From Solirubrobacteraceae bacterium (GTDB lineage Bacteria; Actinomycetota; Thermoleophilia; Solirubrobacterales; Solirubrobacteraceae): a stretch of 32,110 bases of DNA. The translations under genes were made by a program, and so were the position numbers. The stretch is taken from the NCBI GenBank assembly GCA_019683665.1, contig JADGIB010000003.1, forward strand, positions 1-32,110, in the 5' to 3' direction. The notes below the pieces were generated by a model that did not search any database, was not told the DNA's origin, and saw nothing but the letters and a program-made list of their open reading frames with translations. The stretch's first letter is position 1, and each line of letters begins with the position of its first letter. Below are positions 8,540 through 18,214 of this stretch, in pieces.

Positions 8540-9331
8540 GTGAAGATCTGTGTCCTGGTGAAGGAGGTGCCCGACGCCGCGGTCACGAAGCGCATCGACC
8601 CGGCGACGGGGCGTCTCGACCGCAGCGGCGAGAAGAACCTCAACCCCTACGACACGCATGCGATCGAGGCCGCGATGCAGCTCAAGGAGGGAGGGCAGCT
8701 CCAGGTCGACGAGATCGTCGCGATCACGATGGGCCCCGAGTCGGCCGTCCGCGCGCTGCACAAGGCAGTGTCGCTCGGCGCCGACCGCTCGGTCCACCTG
8801 ACCGACGAGGCGCTCGCCGGCTCCGACGTCGCCGCCACCGGCTACGCGCTCGCCCAGACGCTCAAGCGCGAGAACCCGGACCTGGTCCTGCTCGGGCAGC
8901 AGTCCGACGACGGCGAGTGCTACACGATCGGCGCGGTCGTCGCCGACCACCTGCAGGCCCCCTCGCTCACCCAGGTCATCAGCATCGAGGTCGACGGCGA
9001 CGTCCTGCGCTGCGAGCGCCAGGCCGAGTACGGCTACGACACCGTCGAGGTCGAGCTGCCGGCCGTCATCTCCGTCGGCGACGCGATCAACGAGCCGCGC
9101 TACCCGTCGCTGAAGGCGATCATGGGCGCCAAGAAGAAGCCGCTGGAGACGCTCTCCGCCGCGGACGCGGGGATCGACCTCTCCCGCGTCGGCGCTGCCG
9201 GCTCGCAGGTCGAGTGCGGCAGCTTCAAGGCCCCGCCGGCCAAGGCCGCGGGCACGATCATCGAGGACGAGGACACCAACGAGACGGTCGAGAAGATCGT
9301 CGCCTGGCTGGACGAGAGGAAGCTGATCTGA
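8540..9331 (+). CDS. etfB: Electron transfer flavoprotein subunit beta
   Basis: GTG start; MKICVLVKEVPDAAVTKRIDPATGRLDRSGEKNLNPYDTHAIEAAMQLKE; LLGQQSDDGECYTIGAVVADHL; GDAINEPRYPSLKAIMGAKKKPL. Confidence 0.96.
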   Translation: MKICVLVKEVPDAAVTKRIDPATGRLDRSGEKNLNPYDTHAIEAAMQLKEGGQLQVDEIVAITMGPESAVRALHKAVSLGADRSVHLTDEALAGSDVAATGYALAQTLKRENPDLVLLGQQSDDGECYTIGAVVADHLQAPSLTQVISIEVDGDVLRCERQAEYGYDTVEVELPAVISVGDAINEPRYPSLKAIMGAKKKPLETLSAADAGIDLSRVGAAGSQVECGSFKAPPAKAAGTIIEDEDTNETVEKIVAWLDERKLI

Positions 9332-9332
9332 G

Positions 9333-10310
9333 ATGGCGGGGATCCTGGTCTACGCGCTCCACTACGAGGGCGCCTTCAACAAGAACTCGCTCGGCGCCGT
9401 CGCCGAGGCCGCCAGGCTCGCCGGCCAGCTCGGCACCGAGGCGCACGCGATCGTCGTCGGCGAGGGCGTGCCCGAGGACCTGGCCGCCCAGCTCGGCGGC
9501 TACGGCGCCGCGAAGGTCTTCACGGTCGAGGCGCCCGAGGGCCTGGCCCAGCCGGTCGTCGACGCGATGGCGAAGGTCATGACCGACCACGGCCACGACT
9601 ACGCCCTGTTCGGCGGCGGCCTCCTCGGCTTCGAGATCGGCGCCGGCCTCGCCGCCCGCCTCGGGGCCGGCGTGACGATGGAGGTCACGAACGTCAGGGT
9701 CGAGGACGGCCGGCTCGTCGCCGAGCGCCCGATCCTCGGCGACTCGGCGATCTCCGAGTCCCGCTACAAGGGCAGGGGCATCATCATCGGCCGCCTCAAC
9801 GCGTTCGAGGTGCCCGCCTCGACGGGCGCGACCGCGCCCGTCGAGTCCGTCGCCGTCGAGCTGTCGCCGTGGTCGACGAAGGCCCGCCTCGTCAAGCGCG
9901 GCGAGCAGCGCGGCGCCGACGTCGACATCGAGAGCGCCGACGTCCTCGTCGCCGGCGGGCGCGGCCTCGGCAAGGCCGAGGGCTTCGAGATGCTGCAGGA
10001 GCTGGCCGACGCGTTCGGCGGCAACAGCGCCGTCGCCGCCACCCGCGCGGTCGTCGACGCCGGCTGGTACCCGTACGCCGCCCAGATCGGCCAGACCGGC
10101 AAGACGGTCGCGCCGAAGCTGTACCTGGCCGCCGGCATCTCCGGCGCCATCCAGCACAAGGTCGGCATGCAGGCCTCGGAGAACATCGTGGCCATCAACA
10201 AGGACGCGAACGCCCCGATCTTCGAGTTCGCCGACCTCGGGATCGTCGGCGACCTCAACAAGATCGTCCCCAAGCTCATCGAGGCCGTGAAGGCCAGGAA
10301 GGGGGGCTGA
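9333..10310 (+). CDS. etfA: Electron transfer flavoprotein subunit alpha
   Basis: C-terminal FAD domain: VAGGRGLGKAEGFEMLQELADAFGGNSAVAATRAVVDAGWYPYAAQIGQTGKTVAPKLYLAAGISGAIQHKVGMQASENIVAINKDANAPIFEFADLGIVGDL. Confidence 0.97.
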   Translation: MAGILVYALHYEGAFNKNSLGAVAEAARLAGQLGTEAHAIVVGEGVPEDLAAQLGGYGAAKVFTVEAPEGLAQPVVDAMAKVMTDHGHDYALFGGGLLGFEIGAGLAARLGAGVTMEVTNVRVEDGRLVAERPILGDSAISESRYKGRGIIIGRLNAFEVPASTGATAPVESVAVELSPWSTKARLVKRGEQRGADVDIESADVLVAGGRGLGKAEGFEMLQELADAFGGNSAVAATRAVVDAGWYPYAAQIGQTGKTVAPKLYLAAGISGAIQHKVGMQASENIVAINKDANAPIFEFADLGIVGDLNKIVPKLIEAVKARKGG

Positions 10311-10315
10311 TCGCC

Positions 10316-12052
10316 GTGGCCGGTCGCAACGGTGCCGTCGCGCCGGGGGCCTACCCGCCCCCGGTCGACTCGCCCGACGAGTTCATCAAGCGCGAGCTCG
10401 ACCCCGAGGACGAGCGGATCGAGGTGGGCGTGGCGATCGTCGGCGGCGGCACCGCCGGCCTGGCCACGGCCAACCGCCTCCTCCAGCTCCTGGCCGACGA
10501 CCCGGAGCTGCTGGAGAGCCTGGGCGAGGTGCCGGTGGCGGTCATCGAGAAGGCGAAGACCTGCGGCGGGCACACGCTGTCGGGGGCGGTCGTCCGCCCC
10601 GGGCCGCTGCAGGAGCTCTACCCCGACCTGACCCGCGAGCAGTGGCGCCAGGAGGGGTGGGCCTTCGGCGAGGTCCGCAAGGAGGCGGTCTACCTCACCC
10701 CGAACGCGAAGCGGGCGGTGCGGATCCCGACCCCGCCGCCGTTCAGGAACCACGGCAACGAGATCATCTCGGTCTCGGCGCTCGCGCGGTTCCAGCAGCG
10801 GCTGGCGGAGGAGGGCGGCGCCTACGTCCTCACCGAGACGGCGGCCGACAGGCTGCTCGTCACCGACGGGGTCGTGCGCGGCGTCCGCACCGGCGACAAG
10901 GGCCGCGGCAGGGACGGCGAGCCGCTGGGCAACTTCGAGCCCGGCACCGACCTCACCGCCAAGGTCACCGTCCTCGCCGAGGGCTGCTGGGGCCACCTGA
11001 CCGGCGCCGCGATCCGCGAGTTCGACCTCGCCGAGGGCCGCGAGCCGCAGGTGTGGGAGCTCGGCGTCAAGGAGGTCTGGAAGGTCCCCAGGCCGCTGGA
11101 CCGGGTCATCCACACGATGGGCCCGTGGCCGCTGTCGCTGTCGTCGAAGGCCGGCCAGGTCGGCGGCACGTGGATCTACCCGATGAAGGACGCCAGGACC
11201 GGCGACGACCTCGTCTCGATCGGATTCGTCGTCGAGCTCGACTACAAGGACGCCACGACGTCGGCCCACGACCTCCTGCAGACGTTCAAGACCCACCCGC
11301 TCGTGCGCGGGATCCTCGAGGGCGGCGAGCGGATCGCCTGGGGCGCGAAGGCGCTCCCCGGCGGCGGCTACTGGTCGATGCCGAAGCTGTCGATGCCGGG
11401 CGCGCTGCTCGTCGGCGACGCGGCCGGCATGGTCGACACGCTCGCGCTCAAGGGGGTCCACCACTGCGTGAGATCGGGGATGCTCGCCGCCGAGGCGATC
11501 TACCAGGCGCTGAAGGCCGGCTCGACCGACCTGTCCGCCTACGAGGACGCCGTCGAGGAGTCGAGCATCGGCAAGGAGCTGTGGCAGGTCCGCAACGGCC
11601 GCCAGCCGCTGCAGAAGGGCCTGATCCGCGGCGGCCCGATCTCCGGGCTGGCCCAGATCACGAAGGGCAAGCTGCCGCCCGGCCGGCTCGAGTGGCACCG
11701 CAACGACAGCGTCCCGATGCACATCGGCGACACGAAGGACCGCTACGTCAAGCCGGACGGGAAGTACACGTTCGACAAGCTCTCGAGCGTCTTCATCACC
11801 GGCAACGCGACCCGCGATGACGCCCCGAACCACATCCGCGTGCGCAGGAACGTGCCGCGGGAGGTGGCCGAGACGTGGGTGTGGATGTGCCCGGCCGGGG
11901 TCTACGAGATCCCCGAGGACGCGCCGGAGCACGGCAACGTGGACGTGATCGTCAACTACACGAACTGCGTGCAGTGCGGGGCGATCACGGCCAAGGGCGG
12001 CCGGCTCACGCCGCCCGAGGGCGGCGACGGCCCGCTCTACCAGATCACGTGA
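10316..12052 (+). CDS. Electron transfer flavoprotein-quinone oxidoreductase (FixC/ETF-QO family)
   Basis: GTG start 6 nt after etfA. VAIVGGGTAGLATANRLLQLL dinucleotide-binding motif; VIEKAKTCGGHTLSGAVV; GDAAGMVDTLALKGVHHCVRSGMLAAEAI; C-terminal ferredoxin-like CPAGVYE...NCVQCGAITAKG...PEGGDGPLYQIT. Confidence 0.95.
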   Translation: MAGRNGAVAPGAYPPPVDSPDEFIKRELDPEDERIEVGVAIVGGGTAGLATANRLLQLLADDPELLESLGEVPVAVIEKAKTCGGHTLSGAVVRPGPLQELYPDLTREQWRQEGWAFGEVRKEAVYLTPNAKRAVRIPTPPPFRNHGNEIISVSALARFQQRLAEEGGAYVLTETAADRLLVTDGVVRGVRTGDKGRGRDGEPLGNFEPGTDLTAKVTVLAEGCWGHLTGAAIREFDLAEGREPQVWELGVKEVWKVPRPLDRVIHTMGPWPLSLSSKAGQVGGTWIYPMKDARTGDDLVSIGFVVELDYKDATTSAHDLLQTFKTHPLVRGILEGGERIAWGAKALPGGGYWSMPKLSMPGALLVGDAAGMVDTLALKGVHHCVRSGMLAAEAIYQALKAGSTDLSAYEDAVEESSIGKELWQVRNGRQPLQKGLIRGGPISGLAQITKGKLPPGRLEWHRNDSVPMHIGDTKDRYVKPDGKYTFDKLSSVFITGNATRDDAPNHIRVRRNVPREVAETWVWMCPAGVYEIPEDAPEHGNVDVIVNYTNCVQCGAITAKGGRLTPPEGGDGPLYQIT

Positions 12053-12074
12053 CGTCGCGCACACTGCGCGGGGC

Positions 12075-12110
12075 CGAGGGCCGGAAAGGACGCAACCTTT
12101 CCGGCCCTCG
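12075..12110 (+). terminator. Long perfect hairpin terminator after ETF-QO
   Basis: CGAGGGCCGGAAAGG-ACGCAA-CCTTTCCGGCCCTCG, 15-bp perfect stem with a 6-nt loop. Confidence 0.7.
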
Positions 12111-12128
12111 CCTGTTGAGGGATCAGCG

Positions 12129-12875
12129 ATGCGCCGTTCCCCCCGACTCCTCCTGGCCACCGCCACCGCCCTCGCCGCCGCCGCCGCGCCCGCTCCGGCG
12201 CTGGCCGCCGACGCCCGCGTGTCGGTCGACGAGTGCGGCGTCGTCACCGCCAAGCGCCTGACCGGGGTGACGTTCAGCGGCGAGATGGGCTACGTCGACG
12301 GCGCCGCGTCGATGGCGATGCGCTTCGAGCTGCTCAGCCGCCCGGCCGGCGACAGCGCCTTCCAGCGGGTGCCCGGCACCGACGACTCGGTCCGCCGCCG
12401 CGCGGTGCGCCTCTACCGCTACGGGCCGCGGACGTTCGTCCTGCCGGACCTCAACTCGGCCGCCGAGTACCGGGCCCAGATCACGTTCCGCTGGTACGAC
12501 CGCTCGGGCCGCGTCCTGCGCAGCGAGCGGCGCCGCAGCGACGTCTGCCGCCTGGCCCCGCTGGCCGACCTCTCGCCCGAGGCGCTGGCGACGACCGTCG
12601 GCCCCCAGCCCGGGCTGATGACGTACGCGGTCGCCGTCCGCAACCACGGGCGGGCCGACGCCGGCGCGTTCGACGTCGCGCTGCGGATCGGCGGCGAGCG
12701 GCGCCCGCCGGTGACCGTGACCGGGCTGGCGGCCGGCGAGACCCGCTCGGTGTCCTTCGTGGCGCCGCGCTGCGCGCCCGGCGAGGTCCTGCGCTTCGAG
12801 GTCGACCCGGACGGCCGCGTCGGCGAGGCCGACGAGGACGACAACGTCCTCAGTGTCGCCTGCCCGGCGGCCTGA
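12129..12875 (+). CDS. Secreted protein with C-terminal CARDB-like domain
   Basis: Signal peptide MRRSPRLLLATATALAAAAAPAPALAAD; VAVRNHGRADAGAFDVALRIGGERRPPVTVTGLAAGETRSVSFVAP...FEVDPDGRVGEADEDDNVLSV (CARDB signature). Confidence 0.8.
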   Translation: MRRSPRLLLATATALAAAAAPAPALAADARVSVDECGVVTAKRLTGVTFSGEMGYVDGAASMAMRFELLSRPAGDSAFQRVPGTDDSVRRRAVRLYRYGPRTFVLPDLNSAAEYRAQITFRWYDRSGRVLRSERRRSDVCRLAPLADLSPEALATTVGPQPGLMTYAVAVRNHGRADAGAFDVALRIGGERRPPVTVTGLAAGETRSVSFVAPRCAPGEVLRFEVDPDGRVGEADEDDNVLSVACPAA

Positions 12876-12878
12876 CGC

Positions 12879-13871
12879 TCAGCGCCGCGCCTTCGCGGCG
12901 TAGAGGCGCTGGTCGGCGCACACCATGAGCCGTTCGGCCTCGCGCCCGTCGTCGGGGGACGTCGCGACGCCGAACGAGGCCGGGGAGCGCTCGCCGAGCG
13001 CCTGCGACAGGCGCGCGGCGACCTGCTCGGCGCGGGCCGCCGGCGTCTCCGGCAGGACGACGGCGAACTCGTCGCCGCCGAGGCGCCCGAGCGCGTCGCT
13101 GGGGCGGATGCCGGCGGCCAGGCACTCGACCGTCCAGCGCAGCCGCGCGTCGCCGGCGGCGTGGCCCTCGCGGTCGTTGACGGCCTTGAAGCGGTCGAGG
13201 TCGAGGACGACGAGGCTGACCGGCCGGCCGCTGCGCTGCGCGCGCGCGAGCTCGGCGTGGAGGCGCTCCTCGAGCCCGCGGCGGTTCAGGCAGCCGGTCA
13301 GCGGGTCCGCGCGCGACAGCCGCGCGAGCGCGTCGCGCTGGCGGTGCTGGGCCCACGAGAGCGCGGCGCAGACGCCCGACGACGTCGTCAGCGCGCTCGC
13401 GAACGCGAACGTCGCCGCGCCGTCGGCGCCGTCGACGATCGACGCGACGACGTACGTCGCCACCGCCCCGACGCTGCAGACGGCCATGAGGCCGGGCGGG
13501 AAGGCGAGGGTGGCGAACAGCAGCGGCACGAAGTAGAGCGTCGCCAGCGCCGACCCGGTCGTGCCGCCGTCGAGGGCGACGAGCACGGTGACGACGGTCA
13601 GCGCGAGCGCCGTCCAGGCGAGGGCCAGGACCGAGCGGCGCAGGCGGGTGGTGACGACGTCGATCGGGATCGCCAGCAGCGCCAGCGACGCGACGGCGCC
13701 GCCGAGGACGACGGCGACGAGCGCCGCCCGGTGCGGTCGCTCCCACGTCCACGAGGCGTAGATCGTCACGTAGAGGGCGACCGCCAGCGTGACGCCGCTG
13801 CCGATCAGCCGCGAGTGGCGCCGGAAGCGGTCGTCGATCGGATCGGGGGACGGAGGCCGGGTACCCGCCAT
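12879..13871 (-). CDS. Membrane-anchored GGDEF diguanylate cyclase
   Basis: Several N-terminal TM helices; [57 protein letters not shown], with an RxxD I-site 5 residues before GGDEF. Confidence 0.93.
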   Translation of the reverse strand: MAGTRPPSPDPIDDRFRRHSRLIGSGVTLAVALYVTIYASWTWERPHRAALVAVVLGGAVASLALLAIPIDVVTTRLRRSVLALAWTALALTVVTVLVALDGGTTGSALATLYFVPLLFATLAFPPGLMAVCSVGAVATYVVASIVDGADGAATFAFASALTTSSGVCAALSWAQHRQRDALARLSRADPLTGCLNRRGLEERLHAELARAQRSGRPVSLVVLDLDRFKAVNDREGHAAGDARLRWTVECLAAGIRPSDALGRLGGDEFAVVLPETPAARAEQVAARLSQALGERSPASFGVATSPDDGREAERLMVCADQRLYAAKARR

Positions 13872-13939
13872 GTCAGGCCAGTATCGGCGCCGGGCGCCCC
13901 GATCTGCAGCCTCGTGGCACCGCTACACTGAATGCCACG

Positions 13940-14164
13940 ATGAAGACCGGAATCCACCCCGAGTACGTGGTGTCTCACGTCCGCTGCACGTGCGGCAACG
14001 AGTTCACGACGCGCTCGACGAAGCCCGAGATTCACGTCGAGATCTGCTCGAACTGCCACCCGTTCTACACGGGCCGGCAGAAGCTCGTCGACACCGGCGG
14101 CCGGGTGGAGCGGTTCAACCGGCGTGTCGCGCGCAGCCGCGCGGCGCAGGCCGGCAGCAACTAG
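13940..14164 (+). CDS. rpmE: 50S ribosomal protein L31 (zinc-binding form)
   Basis: [62 protein letters not shown]. Confidence 0.97.
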   Translation: MKTGIHPEYVVSHVRCTCGNEFTTRSTKPEIHVEICSNCHPFYTGRQKLVDTGGRVERFNRRVARSRAAQAGSN

Positions 14165-14352
14165 CCGCGCCGCAGGGTCTCGAACGTGGAGGCACGGGCG
14201 CCCGCCCGCCGGGCGGCCCCGTCGGTGTGCGCTGCGGCTCCCGCGGCGCACGTCGGCCTGCCCGCGCGCCGGCCGTCCCCGGCGCGGCCCGCGCCGGCGC
14301 CGCCGCCGGGCCTGACCGCGCCCTGACCGGCGCGCTCGTACCATCAGATCGC

Positions 14353-15405
14353 GTGATCGAGTCGCTCGTCGAGCAGATCGAGGCCCGCTTCGCCGAGCTG
14401 GAGCGCCAGGTCTCCGACCCCGAGGTCATCGCCGACCGCCGGCGCTACGCGGAGGTCGGGCGCGAGTACCGGCGCCTGCAGCCGGCGGCCGAGCTCGCGG
14501 CCGAGTGGCGGCGCGCCGTCGACGACGCCGCGGGCGCGCGCGAGCTGCTCGACGAGGGCGGCGACGACCCCGAGCTGCGCGAGCTGCTGTCGAGCGCCGA
14601 GTCGCGCATCGGCGAGCTCGAGGAGGAGATCCGCCTCGCGATGGTCGAGCGCGACCCCAACGACGACAAGAACGTCATCGTCGAGGTCCGCGCCGGCGCC
14701 GGCGGGGAGGAGGCCGGCCTGTGGGCCGGCGACGTCACCCGGATGCTCCAGCGCTACGCGGAGCGGCGCGGGTTCAAGGTCGAGACGCTCGAGGCCCGCG
14801 ACGGCGAGTACACGTTCGAGATCAAGGGCGACGGCGCCTACTCGGTCTTCAAGTTCGAGGGCGGCACCCACCGCGTCCAGCGCGTCCCGGTCACCGAGTC
14901 GCAGGGGCGCATCCACACCTCGACGGCGACGGTCGCCGTCCTGCCCGAGGCCGAGGAGGTCGACGTCCAGATCGACCCCAACGACCTCCAGATCGACGTC
15001 TACCGCTCCAGCGGGCCGGGCGGCCAGTCGGTGAACACGACCGACTCGGCGGTCCGCATCACCCACAGGCCGACCGGGATCGTCGTCTCGATGCAGGACG
15101 AGAAGAGCCAGCTCCAGAACCGCGAGAAGGCGATGCGCGTCCTGCGCGCCCGCCTCTACGAGCAGGCGCTCGCCGAGCAGCAGGCCGAGCTGTCGGCCGA
15201 CCGCCGCGCCCAGGTCGGCACCGGCGAGCGCGCCGAGAAGATCCGCACGTACAACTACGGCGAGCGCCGCGTCACCGACCACCGCATCAAGCTCACCCAG
15301 CACAACCTCGAGCAGGTGCTCGAGGGCGAGCTCGACGACTTCACCGCCGCGCTGCAGGCCGACGAGAAGCGGCGCGCGCTCGAGACCCAGGCCGCCTCGG
15401 GTTGA
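14353..15405 (+). CDS. prfA: Peptide chain release factor 1
   Basis: GTG start VIESLVEQIEARFAELERQVSDPEV; VEVRAGAGGEEAGLWAGDVTRML; HRVQRVPVTESQGRIHTSTATVAVLPEAEE; SSGPGGQSVNTTDSAVRITH (GGQ). Confidence 0.97.
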   Translation: MIESLVEQIEARFAELERQVSDPEVIADRRRYAEVGREYRRLQPAAELAAEWRRAVDDAAGARELLDEGGDDPELRELLSSAESRIGELEEEIRLAMVERDPNDDKNVIVEVRAGAGGEEAGLWAGDVTRMLQRYAERRGFKVETLEARDGEYTFEIKGDGAYSVFKFEGGTHRVQRVPVTESQGRIHTSTATVAVLPEAEEVDVQIDPNDLQIDVYRSSGPGGQSVNTTDSAVRITHRPTGIVVSMQDEKSQLQNREKAMRVLRARLYEQALAEQQAELSADRRAQVGTGERAEKIRTYNYGERRVTDHRIKLTQHNLEQVLEGELDDFTAALQADEKRRALETQAASG

Positions 15406-16214
15406 CCGCCGTCCGGGACGCGATCGACTCCGCCCGGGTCGCCCTGACCGCGGCCGGGGTCGACACGCCCCGCCTCGACGCCGAGCTGCTGCTCGCCGAG
15501 GCGCTCGGCGTCGACCGCACGCGCCTCTACCTCGACCGCGACCTCGCCGTCCGCGGCCCCGCCGTCCGCCGCTTCCAGGAGCTCGTCCGCCGCCGCGCGG
15601 TCGAGCGCGAGCCGGTCGCCTACCTCCTCGGCCGCAAGGGCTTCCGCCGCCTCGAGCTCGCCGTCGACCGGCGCGTCCTCGTCCCGCGGCCCGAGACCGA
15701 GCTGCTCGTCGAGCTCGCCGTCGCCGAGCTGCCCCGGGGCGCCCGCGTCGTCGACGTCGGCACCGGCAGCGGGGCCGTCGCGCTCGCCCTCGCCGACGAG
15801 CGCCCCGACCTCGAGGTCGCCGGCTCCGACGTGTCGGCCGACGCGCTCGAGGTCGCCCGCGCCAACGGGGAGCGGCTCGGCGCCCGCGTGCGCTGGCTGC
15901 GCGCCGACGGCCTGCCCGAGGGCGACTGGGACGCGGTCGTCGCCAACCTCCCGTACGTCGAGGCGGGCGCCGCGCTCGCGCCCGAGATCGCCCGCCACGA
16001 GCCGCCCGGGGCGCTCTTCGGCGGCGAGGACGGCCTCGACGTCATCCGCGCGGTCGTCGACCAGGCCGCCGCCGCCCGGGTCGGCTGGATCGCGCTCGAG
16101 CACGGCGCCGGGCAGGGCGCCGCCGTGCGGATGCTGCTGGCGCTGGCGGGCTGGGCCTCGGTGCGGACCGAGCGCGACCTCGCCGGCCACGAGCGGGTGA
16201 CCGTGGGATGCTGA
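15402..16214 (+). CDS. prmC: Release factor glutamine methyltransferase
   Basis: TTG start overlaps the prfA stop. RVLVPRPETELLVELAV; VVDVGTGSGAVALALADERPDLEVAGSDVSADAL; VVANLPYVEAG; EPPGALFGGEDGLDVIR. Confidence 0.93.
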   Translation: MTAVRDAIDSARVALTAAGVDTPRLDAELLLAEALGVDRTRLYLDRDLAVRGPAVRRFQELVRRRAVEREPVAYLLGRKGFRRLELAVDRRVLVPRPETELLVELAVAELPRGARVVDVGTGSGAVALALADERPDLEVAGSDVSADALEVARANGERLGARVRWLRADGLPEGDWDAVVANLPYVEAGAALAPEIARHEPPGALFGGEDGLDVIRAVVDQAAAARVGWIALEHGAGQGAAVRMLLALAGWASVRTERDLAGHERVTVGC

Positions 16215-16828
16215 CCGCCGACGACGCCGCCACCTTCGAGCGCTGCATGGCCGCCGGCGGGATCGCCCTGTTCCCGACCGACACCGTCTACGGCCTGGCC
16301 TGCGACGCCGACACCGCGGCGGCCGTCGAGCGCCTCTACGCGCTCAAGGGCCGCCCGCCCGGCAAGCCGTCGGCGGTCATGCTCTTCTCGGTCGACGCCG
16401 CCCTCGGCGTGCTCGAGGAGCTGCCCGAGCGGGCGCGCGCCGCGATCGAGGCGCTGCTGCCCGGCGGGGTCACGCTCCTGCTGCCCAACCCGCGCCGCCG
16501 CTACCCGCTGGCCTGCGGGGACGAGCCCGACACGCTCGGGCTGCGCGTCCCCGCGCTGCCGCCGGCGGCCGCCGCCCTGCAGGCCGTCCGCTGGCCGATC
16601 CTGCAGACGAGCGCGAACCTCGCCGGCGAGCCGGAGGCGCGGCGCGTCGCCGACGTCGACGAGGCCGTGCGCGCCCGCGTCGACCTCGTCCTCGACGGCG
16701 GCGAGCTGCCGGGCACGCCGTCGACCGTCGTCGACCTGCGCGCGTTCGCCGCCGGCGGCGAGTGGTCGATCGTCCGCCTCGGGATGGAGCCCGAGGCCGC
16801 GATCGCCGGGGCGCTTGCGGGCCTGTAG
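16208..16828 (+). CDS. L-threonylcarbamoyladenylate synthase (Sua5/YciO/YrdC family)
   Basis: GGIALFPTDTVYGLACDADTAAAVERLYALKGRPPGKPSAVMLFS; LPGGVTLLLPNP; LGLRVPALP; LQTSANLAGEPEA; PSTVVDL. Confidence 0.94.
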   Translation: MLTADDAATFERCMAAGGIALFPTDTVYGLACDADTAAAVERLYALKGRPPGKPSAVMLFSVDAALGVLEELPERARAAIEALLPGGVTLLLPNPRRRYPLACGDEPDTLGLRVPALPPAAAALQAVRWPILQTSANLAGEPEARRVADVDEAVRARVDLVLDGGELPGTPSTVVDLRAFAAGGEWSIVRLGMEPEAAIAGALAGL

Positions 16829-16868
16829 CGGGCGCGGTGCCCGGGGACCCCGCTGATACCGTGGGCGC

Positions 16869-18161
16869 GTGAGCCCCGATCTGCCCGCCGACTTCTTCAC
16901 CCGGCCTCTCGCGGACGTCGATCCGGAGATCGCCGACGTCCTCGCCAAGGAGCTCCAGCGCCAGCAGTCGACGCTGGAGATGATCGCCTCGGAGAACTTC
17001 GTCCCCCAGGCCGTCCTCGAGTGCCAGGGGAGCGTCCTGACGAACAAGTACGCCGAGGGCTACCCGGGGCGGCGCTACTACGGCGGGTGCGAGTTCGTCG
17101 ACGTCGCCGAGCAGCTCGCGATCGACCGCGCGAAGGCGCTCTTCGGGGCCGAGCACGCGAACGTCCAGCCGCACGCCGGCGCCCAGGCCAACACGGCCGT
17201 CTACCACGCGCTGCTGGAGCCGGGGGACACGATCCTCGGCCTCTCGCTCGCCCACGGCGGCCACCTCACGCACGGCATGCGCATCAACGTGTCGGGCCGG
17301 CTGTACGACATCGCCGCCTACGAGACCGACCGCGAGACCGGGCGCATCGACATGGACGCGGTCGCCGCGCTCGCCCGCGAGCGGCGGCCGAAGATGATCG
17401 TCGCCGGCTGGTCGGCCTACCCGCGGCACCTCGACTTCGCCCGCTTCCGCGAGATCGCCGACGAGGTCGGCGCCTACCTGTTCGTCGACATGGCGCACTT
17501 CGCCGGCCTCGTCGCCGCCGGCCTGCACCCGAACCCGGTGCCGTACGCCGACGTCGTCGGGACGACGATCCACAAGACGCTCGGCGGGCCCCGCTCGGGC
17601 ATGATCCTCTGCCGCGAGGAGCACGCGAAGAAGATCGACTCGGCCGTCTTCCCCGGCCAGCAGGGCGGCCCGCTCCAGCACGTCATCGCCGCGAAGGCCG
17701 TCGCGCTGAGGATCGCCGCCTCCGACGCGTTCAAGGAGCGCCAGCAGCGCACGCTCGACGGCGCCCAGGCCGTCGCCGAGGCGCTCCTGGGCGCCGGCCA
17801 CGGCGTCAACGTCCTCACCGGCGGCACCGACGTCCACCTCGTGCTCGTCGACCTGCGGGAGTCGGAGCTCGACGGCCGGCAGGCCGAGGACCGCCTCCAC
17901 GACATCGGCATCACCGTGAACCGCAACGCGGTGCCGTTCGACCCGCGCCCGCCGATGATCACGAGCGGCCTGCGCATCGGCACCCCGGCGCTGGCCACCC
18001 GCGGCCTGCAGCACGACGACTTCGTCGAGATCGGCGACGTCCTCGCCACCGCGCTGACGCCGGCGTTCGCGGACCGCCGCGACGAGCTGGCCGAGCGGGT
18101 GCGCGCCATCGCCGAGCGCTACCCGCTCTACGAGCAGCTGAGCAGCCCCGCCGCCGTCTGA
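16869..18161 (+). CDS. glyA: Serine hydroxymethyltransferase
   Basis: GTG start; [97 protein letters not shown]. Confidence 0.97.
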   Translation: MSPDLPADFFTRPLADVDPEIADVLAKELQRQQSTLEMIASENFVPQAVLECQGSVLTNKYAEGYPGRRYYGGCEFVDVAEQLAIDRAKALFGAEHANVQPHAGAQANTAVYHALLEPGDTILGLSLAHGGHLTHGMRINVSGRLYDIAAYETDRETGRIDMDAVAALARERRPKMIVAGWSAYPRHLDFARFREIADEVGAYLFVDMAHFAGLVAAGLHPNPVPYADVVGTTIHKTLGGPRSGMILCREEHAKKIDSAVFPGQQGGPLQHVIAAKAVALRIAASDAFKERQQRTLDGAQAVAEALLGAGHGVNVLTGGTDVHLVLVDLRESELDGRQAEDRLHDIGITVNRNAVPFDPRPPMITSGLRIGTPALATRGLQHDDFVEIGDVLATALTPAFADRRDELAERVRAIAERYPLYEQLSSPAAV

Positions 18162-18169
18162 GCCCCCGC

Positions 18170-18195
18170 GGCGCGGCGGGACGCTCCGCCGCGCC
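18170..18195 (+). terminator. Hairpin terminator-like structure after glyA
   Basis: GGCGCGGCGG-GACGCT-CCGCCGCGCC perfect 10-bp stem; no U tract. Confidence 0.5.
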
Positions 18196-18214
18196 TGCGA
18201 TGCTGCGAGCCGAC

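Noticed and set aside
9764-12253. Minus-strand ORF (829 aa) opposite etfA/ETF-QO
   Set aside because: Antisense shadow of confident genes; low-complexity, no domain signature.
14165-14352. Very GC-rich rpmE-prfA gap with many short G/C self-complementary runs
   Set aside because: No single stem stands out over what is expected at this composition; not called as an RNA element.
17021-18214. N-terminal extension of the WecA/TagO-like ORF (17021..19378)
   Set aside because: Arg/Pro-rich out-of-frame reading of glyA; the real start is near 18215.
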